Assembly: GCA_018883265.1 (NCBI GenBank)
Contig: VEQK01000011.1
Coordinates: 1-47,488, forward strand
Direction: 5' to 3'
Source of the DNA: Rhodocyclaceae bacterium
GTDB lineage: Bacteria; Pseudomonadota; Gammaproteobacteria; Burkholderiales; Rhodocyclaceae
DNA: 47,488 nt
How positions within the stretch are numbered: position 1 is the first letter of the stretch; every line of letters begins with the position of its first letter. The translations under genes were made by a program, and so were the position numbers. Positions 17,399 to 25,531 of the stretch are shown piece by piece. The notes under the pieces are model-generated. The model was not told the DNA's origin, searched no databases, and was given only the letters and a program-made list of their open reading frames with translations.

Positions 17399-17707
17399 AT
17401 GAGCTACTTCAAACAGCATGTATTCATCTGTTGCAACCAGCGCGACAATGGTGATCCGTGCTGTAACGCCCACGGTGCTACAACGATTTTTGATTACGCC
17501 AAGGGCCGCGTCGCCGAGTTGAATCTAAATCAACCGGGTATGGTGCGTATCAACAAAGCAGGCTGCCTCGGCCGATGCCTCGAGGGCCCCGTTATGGTGA
17601 TCTATCCGGAAGCCGTCTGGTATCAATTTGTCGACAAGGATGATGTCAACGAAATCATCGAATCTCATCTCGTCAACGGCATACCCGTTGACCGCTTGCG
17701 TATCTGA
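17399..17707 (+). CDS. Thioredoxin-like [2Fe-2S] ferredoxin
   Basis: A 102-residue protein with the layout of Shethna-type, thioredoxin-fold [2Fe-2S] ferredoxins. It has an early cysteine pair in FICCNQRDNGDPCCNAHG (Cys 11, 12, 21, 22) and a second pair, C56-L-G-R-C60, in KAGCLGRCLEGPVMVIYPE; four of the six would hold the cluster. It is a soluble electron carrier whose partner is not evident. The ATG at 17399 is chosen because AGGAG sits 7 bases upstream; an in-frame start 19 codons earlier would include residues of no ferredoxin and would overlap VanZ. It is followed 20 bases later by an alpha/beta hydrolase. Confidence 0.85.
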   Translation: MSYFKQHVFICCNQRDNGDPCCNAHGATTIFDYAKGRVAELNLNQPGMVRINKAGCLGRCLEGPVMVIYPEAVWYQFVDKDDVNEIIESHLVNGIPVDRLRI

Positions 17708-17727
17708 AGCCTCTGAAAGCCCATATC

Positions 17728-18369
17728 ATGTCGCTCTCGCGTGAAGAAAAAGTACTGATCGATGGCCCGATCGGCAAGATCGAGGTGTTAATTGATAATC
17801 CCGGCGCACCGCGGGGCATCGCACTGATTGGTCATCCGCATCCGATCGGTGGTGGCGCCGCCACAAACAAGGTCGCTCATACGCTGGCGCGTACGTTCGT
17901 GAACCTGGGCTATACGGCCTTCCGTCCGAATTTCCGCACGGTTGGCCAGACCGAAGGCGAACACGATGAAGGCATCGGTGAAACCGACGATATGCTGTCT
18001 GTACTCGATTACGCGCGGGAACGCTGTGGACACCTGCCGGTCGCCCTGGCCGGCTTTTCCTTCGGCGCTTTTGTCCAGACACGGGTCGCCAAGCGTATGA
18101 CTGAAGCGGGACATCCTGCGCAACGCCTGGTGCTGGTCGGCACGGCTTCCGGGTTTGTCGAAGGAACCCGGCATTACGATACCGAAGCCGTGCCGCGTGA
18201 CTCCATCGTGATTCATGGTTCTGCAGACGAAACCGTACCCCTCGACAATGTATTGGCTTGGGCAGAACCTCAGGATCTTCCGGTAATCGTCGTTCCGGCT
18301 GCCGATCATTTCTTTCACCGGCGTTTGCATATCCTGCGCGAGATCATCACACACAATTGGCGTCACTGA
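17728..18369 (+). CDS. Alpha/beta hydrolase
   Basis: A 213-residue alpha/beta-hydrolase-fold protein. The nucleophile elbow GFSFGA holds Ser111; Asp167 (HGSADETVP) and His193 (AADHFFH) complete a plausible triad, and the early GHPHPIGGG (~35-43) supplies the oxyanion loop. It resembles the small cytosolic esterase/dienelactone-hydrolase-like proteins often listed simply as alpha/beta hydrolases; the substrate is unknown. No signal peptide. It begins 20 bases after the ferredoxin stop and ends in a TGATG junction with cutA, so ferredoxin, hydrolase, cutA and dsbD form one transcript by layout. Confidence 0.85.
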   Translation: MSLSREEKVLIDGPIGKIEVLIDNPGAPRGIALIGHPHPIGGGAATNKVAHTLARTFVNLGYTAFRPNFRTVGQTEGEHDEGIGETDDMLSVLDYARERCGHLPVALAGFSFGAFVQTRVAKRMTEAGHPAQRLVLVGTASGFVEGTRHYDTEAVPRDSIVIHGSADETVPLDNVLAWAEPQDLPVIVVPAADHFFHRRLHILREIITHNWRH

Positions 18370-18692
18370 TGACCACCCGGATTCGTCTCGTTTTTACCTC
18401 CGTACCGGATGAAGCGCTGGCAGAGTCATTGGCACACCAGCTGGTCGCCGCCGGACTGGCGGCGTGTGTCAAAGCGCTGCCCGCCTGTCGTTCAACCTAC
18501 CGGTGGGAGGAGCAAATCGAGCGCACCACGGAAATTCCGCTAATCATCGTCGCCCATGCCGAAGGCTATGAAGCCCTTGAGCAGCATTTGAAAGCCGTAC
18601 ATCCTTATGATGTGCCCGAGATTCTTGCCATCGATTGCAGCGCGGGATTACCGGATTATTTGCACTGGGTGACCAGTGTCTCTGCACGCTGA
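18369..18692 (+). CDS. cutA: Divalent-cation tolerance protein CutA
   Basis: A 107-residue trimeric PII-like protein, very stable in studied cases and linked by name to copper tolerance, though its true role is unsettled. Matching features are FTSVPDEALAESLAHQLVAAGLAACVKALP at ~9-38, YRWEEQIERTTEIPLIIVA and HPYDVPEILAIDCSAGLPDYLHWV, close to E. coli CutA. I start at the ATG at 18369, which overlaps the hydrolase stop (TGATG); a longer in-frame start reads back into the hydrolase gene. The gene ends in the same TGATG arrangement with dsbD. A cutA-dsbD adjacency also occurs in E. coli. Confidence 0.95.
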   Translation: MTTRIRLVFTSVPDEALAESLAHQLVAAGLAACVKALPACRSTYRWEEQIERTTEIPLIIVAHAEGYEALEQHLKAVHPYDVPEILAIDCSAGLPDYLHWVTSVSAR

Positions 18693-20560
18693 TGCCAAAA
18701 ATTCGTCTCTTACTGATGATGGTGCTGGTCGCACTCGGCATCACGACCACGCTGATCACGCCTCTAGCTCATGCAGCATCCGGCGACTTCAGTCTTGCAC
18801 CAGGCAGTAACACCTTCCTGCCGCCGCAGGTGGCATTCAAACCCAGCGCCACTGTTATCAACAACACGCAGATTGAAGTCCGCTTCGATACCCAACCGGG
18901 TTATTACCTCTACCGGAGCAAACTGGCTGTAGAAGCCACTGGACTCATTCCTGCAGATGTACGTATGTCTGCGAGCGGGTTGCCGCCGGGACAGCAGAAA
19001 GACGATCCCAACTTCGGCCCGACCGAAATCTACAGTGACCCGCTGATCTGGCCAGTCACTATCACTGGCGGTCAGCGCCCTCTGACGCTCACGCTCTCGG
19101 TGCGTTATCAGGGCTGCGCCAGCCAAGGAGTCTGTTATCCACCGGAAGTGGCTCTGCTGCCCGTGACCCTACCGGTTCAGGATGCCCAAGCATCGCCGCC
19201 GCCCGCATTAACTTCGGTCACCCCCGCCGAAAATGGCATCCACGAAATTGCCCGCAGCCTCGATCAGGGTGCGCTCTGGCTGAATCTCCTTCTGTTCTTC
19301 GGTGCCGGGATTGGTCTGGCATTCACACCCTGCATGTTGCCGATGATGCCGATCGTCGCGACGGTCGTTCTAGGTCGGCACGACGCGGCGCACCCGCTGT
19401 CACACCTTCGTGGGTTTAGCCTGGCGCTCGCCTACGTGCTGGGCATGGCGCTCACTTACGCACTGGCCGGTGTCTTCGCCGGACTGTCTGGCACCCTGGT
19501 TTCCGGGCTGTTGCAGAACCCCTGGGTGCTGGGGAGCTTTGCCCTGATTTATGTCGTGCTGGCGGGCGCCATGCTGGGTCTCTACAACCTGCAGCTACCA
19601 AATTCGCTCCAGGGAAAATTAGCGCAGGAAAGCAGCCGTGTTCACGGTGGGTCGCTATCAGCCGGATTCGTTCTGGGCGCTTTATCGGCGCTCATCGTCG
19701 GGCCTTGTGTCGCCGCACCTCTGGCAGGCGCTTTACTTTACATTGGCCAGACCGGCAATGGGTTCCTCGGAGGTAGTCTGCTGTTTGCCATGGCTTTTGG
19801 CATGGGGCTTCCATTGCTCGCAATGGGCGCTTCGGCCGGCACCCTGGTCATTAAAACCGGCCCCTGGATGGAAACCATCAAGAAGGCCTTCGGCTTTATT
19901 CTGCTTGGTACAGCCTGGTGGATTCTGGCGCCGGTCGTTTCCGAGAGTGTCCTGATGGGCGGCTTTGGTATTCTGGCAATTGCTGCGGGTGTGCTCCTGA
20001 AAGCCCTAGAGCGCCTTCCGGAGCGCGCCCAGCTCCCGTCACTGCTAGGCAAAGCGCTCGGCGTCATTCTCGTGGCCATGGGCCTGGCCTGGCTCGCGGG
20101 AGCACTCGGCGGCGCCACGCGCATGGATCGCCCACTCGCACCGTTCACCACGTCGGTAGATACACCAAACGCCGAACTGCCACCGCTGGAGATGCCGCGC
20201 GTCACCGCCATTGCCGCCCTGGAAGCAGCGCTGCGCGATTCCCGGAAGCCCGCTTTTATCGACGTCTATGCCGATTGGTGTATCAGCTGCAAGGAGTTTG
20301 AACGGGATACGCTGGGCAACCCGATCGTACGTCAAACGCTTGAAGCCTTTACGCTCATTCGCGTCGACGTGACCGCCAGTGATGCCGAATCCCGCAACCT
20401 CCTGCAGCGTTTCGGGCTTTATGGGCCACCCGGCATGGTGTTTTATGCACCGGGTGGGCGACTACTGCATGACGCCACCTTAGCCGGTTACGTGGGACCC
20501 GAAGCCTTTCTGAAGCAACTCAAGCGGGTGCAGGCTCTGGCCACAAAACCTACCGACTGA
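18692..20560 (+). CDS. dsbD: Thiol:disulfide interchange protein DsbD
   Basis: Inner-membrane reductant conduit that takes electrons from cytosolic thioredoxin to periplasmic DsbC/DsbG and cytochrome c thiols. The 622-residue precursor has a signal peptide (to about ALAHA, residue 28), then the DsbD-alpha domain with C142 and C148 (YQGCASQGVCYPP). An eight-helix core follows with the C214 (FTPCMLPM) and C339 (IVGPCVAAPL) pair. The C-terminal thioredoxin domain has C530-I-S-C533 (YADWCISCKEFERDT). All six redox cysteines are present. The ATG at 18692 overlaps the cutA stop; an upstream in-frame start lies within cutA and lacks a signal peptide. It is the last gene of the ferredoxin-hydrolase-cutA-dsbD run. 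Confidence 0.96.
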   Translation: MPKIRLLLMMVLVALGITTTLITPLAHAASGDFSLAPGSNTFLPPQVAFKPSATVINNTQIEVRFDTQPGYYLYRSKLAVEATGLIPADVRMSASGLPPGQQKDDPNFGPTEIYSDPLIWPVTITGGQRPLTLTLSVRYQGCASQGVCYPPEVALLPVTLPVQDAQASPPPALTSVTPAENGIHEIARSLDQGALWLNLLLFFGAGIGLAFTPCMLPMMPIVATVVLGRHDAAHPLSHLRGFSLALAYVLGMALTYALAGVFAGLSGTLVSGLLQNPWVLGSFALIYVVLAGAMLGLYNLQLPNSLQGKLAQESSRVHGGSLSAGFVLGALSALIVGPCVAAPLAGALLYIGQTGNGFLGGSLLFAMAFGMGLPLLAMGASAGTLVIKTGPWMETIKKAFGFILLGTAWWILAPVVSESVLMGGFGILAIAAGVLLKALERLPERAQLPSLLGKALGVILVAMGLAWLAGALGGATRMDRPLAPFTTSVDTPNAELPPLEMPRVTAIAALEAALRDSRKPAFIDVYADWCISCKEFERDTLGNPIVRQTLEAFTLIRVDVTASDAESRNLLQRFGLYGPPGMVFYAPGGRLLHDATLAGYVGPEAFLKQLKRVQALATKPTD

Positions 20561-20573
20561 GCTAAGCGCTCGC

Positions 20574-20603
20574 CTTGTGCAAACGCCTTGGCACAAGCCT
20601 TTG
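20574..20603 (+). terminator. Possible weak terminator after dsbD
   Basis: CTTGTGC (20574-20580) pairs with GCACAAG (20591-20597) across a 10-base loop, followed by CCTTTG. The stem is short and the T-run is only three bases, so termination would be partial at best. Confidence 0.35.
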
Positions 20604-20615
20604 CCGTGGGGGGCA

Positions 20616-20624
20616 TGTTAGAAT
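20616..20624 (+). promoter_or_regulatory. Candidate extended -10 promoter of the riboflavin operon
   Basis: TG-T-TAGAAT at 20616-20624 matches an extended -10 (TGnTATAAT with one mismatch), 40 bases before the ribE ATG. The -35 region is unremarkable, as expected when an extended -10 compensates. There is not enough space or conserved sequence for an FMN riboswitch in the 103-base spacer. Confidence 0.45.
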
Positions 20625-20663
20625 CACCCCCGTATTCATTGCTGTTCACCCGCATCGGAAACC

Positions 20664-21281
20664 ATGTTTTCAGGAATCATCGCCGCCGTTGGTCATGTCG
20701 ATCAGATCGTCCCCCGCAATAGCGGCGTGCGACTGTCCATTCATGCCGGTGGACTGGATCTATCCGATGTGGCTCTGGGCGATTCCATCGCCTGCAATGG
20801 CGTCTGCCTGACAGTGGTCGATCTGGTTCCGAGCGGAAATCCCTCGGGGTTTGTCGTCGACGTTTCCGATGAAACGCTGCGCTGCGCCACCGGTCTGGCA
20901 GCCAATGCGCCACTTAATCTTGAAAAGGCCTTGCGTCTGGCCGATCGCCTAGGTGGCCATCTGGTGACTGGTCATGTCGACGGTATTGGCCAGGTTCGTC
21001 ATTTCGCTCCCACCTCATCGGATACCCAGGGTGACTGGCTGCTCACCATTGAGGCGCCTGTCGACCTGGCACCCTTTATCGCGCGCAAAGGCTCGATCAC
21101 TGTCAATGGCACCAGCCTGACGGTCAATACGGTTGACGATCGCCTGTTCTCGATCAATTTGATCCCACATACGCTGCAGAACACGATGCTGCATACGCTG
21201 ACCGTCGGTACCCCGGTTAACTTGGAGATCGACGTTATCGCCCGTTACTGCGAGCGTCTGCTCTCATACACACAATCATGA
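20664..21281 (+). CDS. ribE: Riboflavin synthase, alpha subunit
   Basis: Converts two 6,7-dimethyl-8-ribityllumazine molecules to riboflavin plus a pyrimidine. The 205-residue protein shows the internal duplication typical of the family: the first lumazine-binding half starts MFSGIIAAVG and contains GDSIACNGVCLTV; the second, from about residue 98, reads HLVTGHVDGIGQV and KGSITVNGTSLTVN. The ATG at 20664 is the family start; GGAA lies 4 bases upstream. The 3' end overlaps ribBA by four bases (ATGA). First gene of ribE-ribBA-ribH-nusB-thiL-pgpA-pncC. Called ribC in E. coli. Confidence 0.96.
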   Translation: MFSGIIAAVGHVDQIVPRNSGVRLSIHAGGLDLSDVALGDSIACNGVCLTVVDLVPSGNPSGFVVDVSDETLRCATGLAANAPLNLEKALRLADRLGGHLVTGHVDGIGQVRHFAPTSSDTQGDWLLTIEAPVDLAPFIARKGSITVNGTSLTVNTVDDRLFSINLIPHTLQNTMLHTLTVGTPVNLEIDVIARYCERLLSYTQS

Positions 21282-22417
21282 GCGAAGAAACTCTGCCACC
21301 CGTGGTGCAACGAATGGCGCCCACCGAGGAAATCATCGCCGAGCTTCGTGCTGGTCGCATGGTTGTCCTTGTTGATGAAGAAGATCGCGAAAACGAGGGT
21401 GATCTCGTGTTGGCGGCGGATCATGTCACACCGGAAGCCATTAATTTCATGGCTCGTTTCGGACGTGGCCTGATCTGCCTGACGCTGACCGAACAACGCT
21501 GCCGCCAACTGGGTCTGAATCAGATGGCGCGGGATAATAAAGCGCAATTCGGTACAGCCTTCACGGTCTCCATCGAAGCTGCCGAGGGTGTCACTACCGG
21601 GATCTCGGCACATGATCGTGCCCGCACGATTCAGGCTGCCGTTGCCACCAACGCCAAATCTTCGGACATCGTTCAGCCGGGCCACATTTTTCCGATCATG
21701 GCGCGGCCGGGCGGCGTACTGGTGCGTGCCGGCCACACCGAGGCTGGTTGCGACCTGGCCAGCCTGGCCGGCCTGAGCCCGGCATCGGTGATCTGCGAAA
21801 TCATGAGCGAAGACGGCACGATGGCGCGCCTGCCCGAATTGCGTGAGTTCGCCGCACATCACGGTCTTAAAATCGGCACTATCGCCGACCTCATTCACTA
21901 TCGCAGCCAGCACGAAACCTTGGTCGATCGCACAGCATCGCGTCCGCTCATCACACGGCATGGTCATTTCACACTGCACGCATATACCGACAAGGCTTCC
22001 GATGAAGTGCACCTGGCCCTCGTCAAAGGAACACTTGATCCGAACCAGGAAACGCTGGTGCGCGTCCACGTTCCGTTATCCGTGCTGGATTTCCTTGCGC
22101 CGGAAAGCACCGGTCACAGCGTCATGCTGGAAGAGGCCATGGCCGCCATCAGCGCTGCCGAACGGGGTGTGATCGTCATGCTACACAAGCCGCTGAGCGG
22201 CCAGGAACTGCTAAACAGTCTGTCAGAAACTGATTTTAAAGCACGCCCACGCAAATGGGATCCGCTACTGCACGGCATCGGCGCTCAGATTCTGCGTGAT
22301 CTCGGTGTCCACAAAATGCGCCTGCTCTCCAGCCCGCAACGCATTCCGGCCATGACGGGCTTTAATCTTGAAATTACCGGTTTCCAGTTGCCTGACGGCA
22401 CGCGGACCATCGCATAA
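21278..22417 (+). CDS. ribBA: RibBA-type protein: DHBP synthase with degenerate GTP cyclohydrolase II domain
   Basis: The N-terminal ~205 residues are an intact 3,4-dihydroxy-2-butanone-4-phosphate synthase: [11 protein letters not shown] at 33-43, [12 protein letters not shown] at 107-118, HTEAGCDLA at 153-161. It makes the four-carbon precursor of lumazine from ribulose 5-phosphate. The C-terminal ~170 residues have the GTP cyclohydrolase II (RibA) fold but lack the zinc cysteines. The segment that should read H-S-E-C...R-C-D-C is [20 protein letters not shown], and there is no cysteine after residue 173; the EGRNIG active-site motif is also gone. So only the first activity is expected. Such RibBX-like fusions are known in Betaproteobacteria. 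It overlaps ribE by four bases. Confidence 0.92.
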   Translation: MSEETLPPVVQRMAPTEEIIAELRAGRMVVLVDEEDRENEGDLVLAADHVTPEAINFMARFGRGLICLTLTEQRCRQLGLNQMARDNKAQFGTAFTVSIEAAEGVTTGISAHDRARTIQAAVATNAKSSDIVQPGHIFPIMARPGGVLVRAGHTEAGCDLASLAGLSPASVICEIMSEDGTMARLPELREFAAHHGLKIGTIADLIHYRSQHETLVDRTASRPLITRHGHFTLHAYTDKASDEVHLALVKGTLDPNQETLVRVHVPLSVLDFLAPESTGHSVMLEEAMAAISAAERGVIVMLHKPLSGQELLNSLSETDFKARPRKWDPLLHGIGAQILRDLGVHKMRLLSSPQRIPAMTGFNLEITGFQLPDGTRTIA

Positions 22418-22427
22418 GGAAACAGTC

Positions 22428-22931
22428 ATGACCCGCTATCTGGAATACCCGATCAACGACAATGGCTATGGCCTGCGTATAGGCATTGTTGTCGCCCGCT
22501 TCAATCAGGATATTTGCGATGGCCTGCTGTCGGGCGCTATTAACCAACTACATACCCTGGGCGTCGCGGCCAACGACATCACCGTCTGCAGCGTTCCGGG
22601 CGCATTGGAAATTCCTCTGGTATTGCAAACGCTGGCCGATGAGGAAGAGAATGGCTTTGATGCATTGATCGCGCTGGGCGCAGTCATTCGCGGCGAGACC
22701 TATCATTTTGAAGTCGTCAGCAATGATAGCTGCCGCGCACTCATGGATGTGCAGCTGACCACGGGGGTTCCCATAGCCAATGGCATCCTCACCACCGAAG
22801 ATGACGACCAGGCACTAGTGCGTATGCACGAGAAGGGCGCTGATTGCGCCCGCTGTGCCGTAGAAATGGCCCGGCTACATGCCCGCATCCGTTCGGGTGA
22901 AGCGCCGCAACCCGAAGGTCTTTCGTCATGA
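22428..22931 (+). CDS. ribH: 6,7-dimethyl-8-ribityllumazine synthase
   Basis: Condenses the RibB product with the ribitylaminopyrimidine to give lumazine, the substrate of RibE; it usually assembles into large hollow particles. The 167-residue protein has [14 protein letters not shown] at ~21-34, [10 protein letters not shown] at ~55-63 and [14 protein letters not shown] at ~84-97 with the likely proton-transfer His at 93. The ATG at 22428 is chosen for AAGGA 7 bases upstream; an in-frame start 20 codons earlier lies within ribBA. It is separated from ribBA by 10 bases and overlaps nusB in an ATGA. Confidence 0.96.
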   Translation: MTRYLEYPINDNGYGLRIGIVVARFNQDICDGLLSGAINQLHTLGVAANDITVCSVPGALEIPLVLQTLADEEENGFDALIALGAVIRGETYHFEVVSNDSCRALMDVQLTTGVPIANGILTTEDDDQALVRMHEKGADCARCAVEMARLHARIRSGEAPQPEGLSS

Positions 22932-23407
22932 CCCGCCCCAATCAGGAATCACGCCCAGCCAATGGCCCCAAACCTGCGCGTCGCCGCGCCCGCGAAGCCG
23001 CACTGCAGGCCTTGTATGGCTGGCAAATCGGTAGCCAGGATCTGGCTGCCTGCGAAACAGCGCTCCATGAGATCGAGGGATTCGGCCAGCTGCGCGAGGC
23101 AGAACAGCGATTTGCTGTCGCTTTGCTACGTGGCTGTATCGCCAATCAAGAAACGTTGCGTGACCAGCTGACGCCACTGCTTGATCGCCCTTTTGCAGAA
23201 CTGTCGCCTATCGAAGGGTGCATTCTGCTCCTTGGCGCGCATGAAATGGCGAGCAGCCCGGAAACACCACTGCGCGTTGTACTGAACGAAGCCATCGAAC
23301 TGGCCAAAACCTTCGGTGGCACCGATGGCCACAAGTTCGTGAACGGCGTTCTCGATCGTCTGGCGCCGACCTTGCGGCCGCTGGAAAGCAGTCGGCCCGG
23401 CCGCTGA
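22928..23407 (+). CDS. nusB: Transcription antitermination factor NusB
   Basis: All-helical RNA-binding factor that with NusE (S10) binds boxA in rRNA leaders. The 159-residue protein has a basic N-terminus ([22 protein letters not shown], ~15-36) and the C-terminal [32 protein letters not shown] (~115-146), both typical. The start overlaps the ribH stop by four bases, and ribH-nusB adjacency is widespread in bacteria. thiL follows after 8 bases. Confidence 0.95.
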   Translation: MTRPNQESRPANGPKPARRRAREAALQALYGWQIGSQDLAACETALHEIEGFGQLREAEQRFAVALLRGCIANQETLRDQLTPLLDRPFAELSPIEGCILLLGAHEMASSPETPLRVVLNEAIELAKTFGGTDGHKFVNGVLDRLAPTLRPLESSRPGR

Positions 23408-23415
23408 ATTTCACC

Positions 23416-24420
23416 ATGGCCGGCGAGTTCGCATTAATCGAACACCTGCTGCGTCAGACCCGCGCCAATCAGGCAACACATCCGCCCGTTCTGGGACCGG
23501 GTGACGACTGCGCTCTTATCCAGACCTCCCGACCGGACCTGGCTTGGGCCGTCACCACCGACATGCTCGTCGCCGGTGTGCACTTTCTCGAGAGCGACAA
23601 TCCGCGCGATCTTGGCTGGAAGACACTGGCCGTCAATCTTTCCGACCTGGCCGCCATGGGCGCCGTGCCACGCTACGTCACGCTGGCCGCAGCCATCCAT
23701 CCGGCGGATGCCGCTGATACCTCCTGGCTGGATGCATTCTTTGCCGGCTTCATCGACTGCGCCGATACCTATGGCGTTGCTCTGATCGGTGGCGACACGA
23801 CACGCGGGCCTCGCGTCTTCAGTGTCACGGCTATGGGAGAGGTGTTGGCCAATCATGCGCTTCGTCGGAGCGGGGCGCAGGCAGGCGACGACATCTGGGT
23901 TTCCGGCACGCCGGGTTACGCCACCCTGGGACTGCAGGCCAAGCTTAATGGTGTCTTTCTACCGCCTGACGTAACTGCCCAGGCAGAACGTGCACTGCAC
24001 CATCCGGTGCCCCGCGTTTCACTGGGCCTTGGATTAAACGGACTGGCTCATAGTGCCATCGACGTTTCCGATGGGATGCTACAGGACCTGGGACACATCG
24101 CCCAGGCTTCCGGGCTGGATGCGATGCTGAGCGAGGGACAGCTCCCGCCCTGCCCGAGAGGTGTCGACCCGGGACTGTGGCAATTTTGCCTACTTGGCGG
24201 TGGAGACGATTACGAACTGCTCTTTACGGCGCCAGTCTCTGCCCGGCGCGACATTACGGGATTGGGCAATTCGCTTGCCTTGCCGCTGACACGTATCGGC
24301 AGCATGCGCCGAACCGCGGAAGCAGGCACAATGACACCATCGAACGTTCAAGTGCTGGATGAAGCACAAAAGCCCATGGATCTCTCCCGGTTGCGTGCCG
24401 GCTTCGATCACTTTGCCTGA
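23416..24420 (+). CDS. thiL: Thiamine-monophosphate kinase
   Basis: Phosphorylates thiamine monophosphate to the active diphosphate with ATP. The 334-residue protein has the PurM/ThiL-type motifs GPGDDCALI (27-35), NLSDLAAMGA (~75-84), IGGDTTRGP (~124-132), DVSDGMLQDLGHI (~216) and GGGDDYELLF (~257). The start at 23416 gives MAGEFALIEHLL, the family N-terminus. It lies between nusB and pgpA, the common proteobacterial order. No TPP riboswitch is visible, nor expected inside the operon. Confidence 0.95.
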   Translation: MAGEFALIEHLLRQTRANQATHPPVLGPGDDCALIQTSRPDLAWAVTTDMLVAGVHFLESDNPRDLGWKTLAVNLSDLAAMGAVPRYVTLAAAIHPADAADTSWLDAFFAGFIDCADTYGVALIGGDTTRGPRVFSVTAMGEVLANHALRRSGAQAGDDIWVSGTPGYATLGLQAKLNGVFLPPDVTAQAERALHHPVPRVSLGLGLNGLAHSAIDVSDGMLQDLGHIAQASGLDAMLSEGQLPPCPRGVDPGLWQFCLLGGGDDYELLFTAPVSARRDITGLGNSLALPLTRIGSMRRTAEAGTMTPSNVQVLDEAQKPMDLSRLRAGFDHFA

Positions 24421-24437
24421 CTCGTCAATCAATAACG

Positions 24438-24980
24438 ATGCGCTCACAAAACCATAGCGTGCCAACAAGTAACCAGCAACCAACCGTGCGCCTCATGCTG
24501 TCGGATCCACGCCATACCCTCGCATTGGGTTTTGGCAGCGGCCTTTCACCCTGGGCGCCGGGCACCTTGGGCACCTTGTTTGCCTGGGCCACCTTTCGTG
24601 CGCTTGATCTAGCGTTACCGGCAAACGCCCTGTTGCTACTCATCTTCGTCAGCTTCGTCATCGGCATCATTGCTATCGAGAAGACGGGAAGTGCACTGGA
24701 CGAAATTGATCACGGCGCCATCGTCTGGGATGAGATCGTGCCCTTCTGGGGGGTTCTCTGGCTGCTCACCAATACCGTCGGCGATACTCTCCTCTGGCAA
24801 GGCGTTGCCTTTGCGCTATTCCGTTTTTTTGATATCACAAAACCCTGGCCAGCACGTCACTACGACCGTCACGTCAAGAATGGCTACGGTGTGATGATGG
24901 ATGACGTGGTTGCTGCCCTGTATACCATCGGGGCGCTCGCTCTGCTGTTGGCATTTGTCTATTTTCAAACACATGGCTGA
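24438..24980 (+). CDS. pgpA: Phosphatidylglycerophosphatase A
   Basis: Inner-membrane phosphatase that removes phosphate from phosphatidylglycerol phosphate. The 180-residue reading contains ALGFGSGLSPWAPGTLGTL (~29-47), DHGAIVWDE (~91-99), the membrane-associated FFDITKPWPARHYD and NGYGVMMDDVVAAL, close to E. coli PgpA. Two starts are possible: 24438 (18-base gap after thiL) and the ATG at 24495, which gives MLSDPRHTLALGFG; neither has a strong ribosome-binding site, so the first ~19 residues are uncertain. It ends in a TGATG junction with pncC. Confidence 0.92.
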   Translation: MRSQNHSVPTSNQQPTVRLMLSDPRHTLALGFGSGLSPWAPGTLGTLFAWATFRALDLALPANALLLLIFVSFVIGIIAIEKTGSALDEIDHGAIVWDEIVPFWGVLWLLTNTVGDTLLWQGVAFALFRFFDITKPWPARHYDRHVKNGYGVMMDDVVAALYTIGALALLLAFVYFQTHG

Positions 24981-25483
24981 TGACTATGACGTCTGACGAT
25001 ATCAGCGTTCGTGCACGTACGCTAGCAACCTTGCTGACACGGCGGGGGCAGCGTTTGGCCACTGCAGAATCGTGCACAGGCGGGCTCATCGCTGGTACGT
25101 TGACGGCATTACCCGGCAGCTCCAACTGGTTCGAGCGGGGTTGGGTCACCTACTCTAACGCCGCAAAGACGGAAGAGCTCGGGGTCGATGATCGACTCAT
25201 TGCCAAACATGGCGCTGTCAGCGAGTCTGTCGCCTCGGCGATGGCCAGCGGCGCCCGTGCCGCTGCCAGGGTAGACTTTGCGCTCTCAGTGACTGGCATC
25301 GCCGGCCCCGATGGCGGCAGCGCAGAGAAACCCGTCGGCACAGTCTGTTTCGGCTGGGCAACGCCCACGCAAACAATGACGGAGACCTGGCATTTCAGCG
25401 GTGATCGACAGCGAGTCCGTGAACAATCTGTTGCGCAATCGCTCGCCGGACTCATCGCACTGCTCATGGACGATACCGTCTGA
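24980..25483 (+). CDS. pncC: Nicotinamide-nucleotide amidohydrolase (CinA C-terminal family)
   Basis: Deamidates nicotinamide mononucleotide to nicotinate mononucleotide, recycling the pyridine nucleotide left by DNA ligase. The 167-residue protein is the stand-alone CinA C-terminal domain: TAESCTGGLIAGTL at ~28-41 with the catalytic Ser31, VTYSNAAK, GAVSE and the GIAGPDGGSAEKPVGTV signature at ~109-125. The N-terminal MoCF-like domain of full CinA is absent, which is normal for PncC/YgaD. The ATG at 24980 overlaps the pgpA stop by one base; a second ATG at 24986 is also possible. Confidence 0.93.
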   Translation: MTMTSDDISVRARTLATLLTRRGQRLATAESCTGGLIAGTLTALPGSSNWFERGWVTYSNAAKTEELGVDDRLIAKHGAVSESVASAMASGARAAARVDFALSVTGIAGPDGGSAEKPVGTVCFGWATPTQTMTETWHFSGDRQRVREQSVAQSLAGLIALLMDDTV

Positions 25484-25531
25484 GCGGATGATCTTTTAAT
25501 TTCAGGCCATTACTCCCCCGAGGGTTTGCTC

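Noticed and set aside
20561-20663. FMN riboswitch before the riboflavin operon
   Set aside because: The spacer is only 103 bases and shows none of the conserved RFN blocks; it contains only a weak hairpin and an extended -10.
21245-22069. A 274-codon open frame antisense to ribBA, and another at 43787-44560 antisense to glcD
   Set aside because: Both are complements of well-supported genes with no recognisable motifs of their own.
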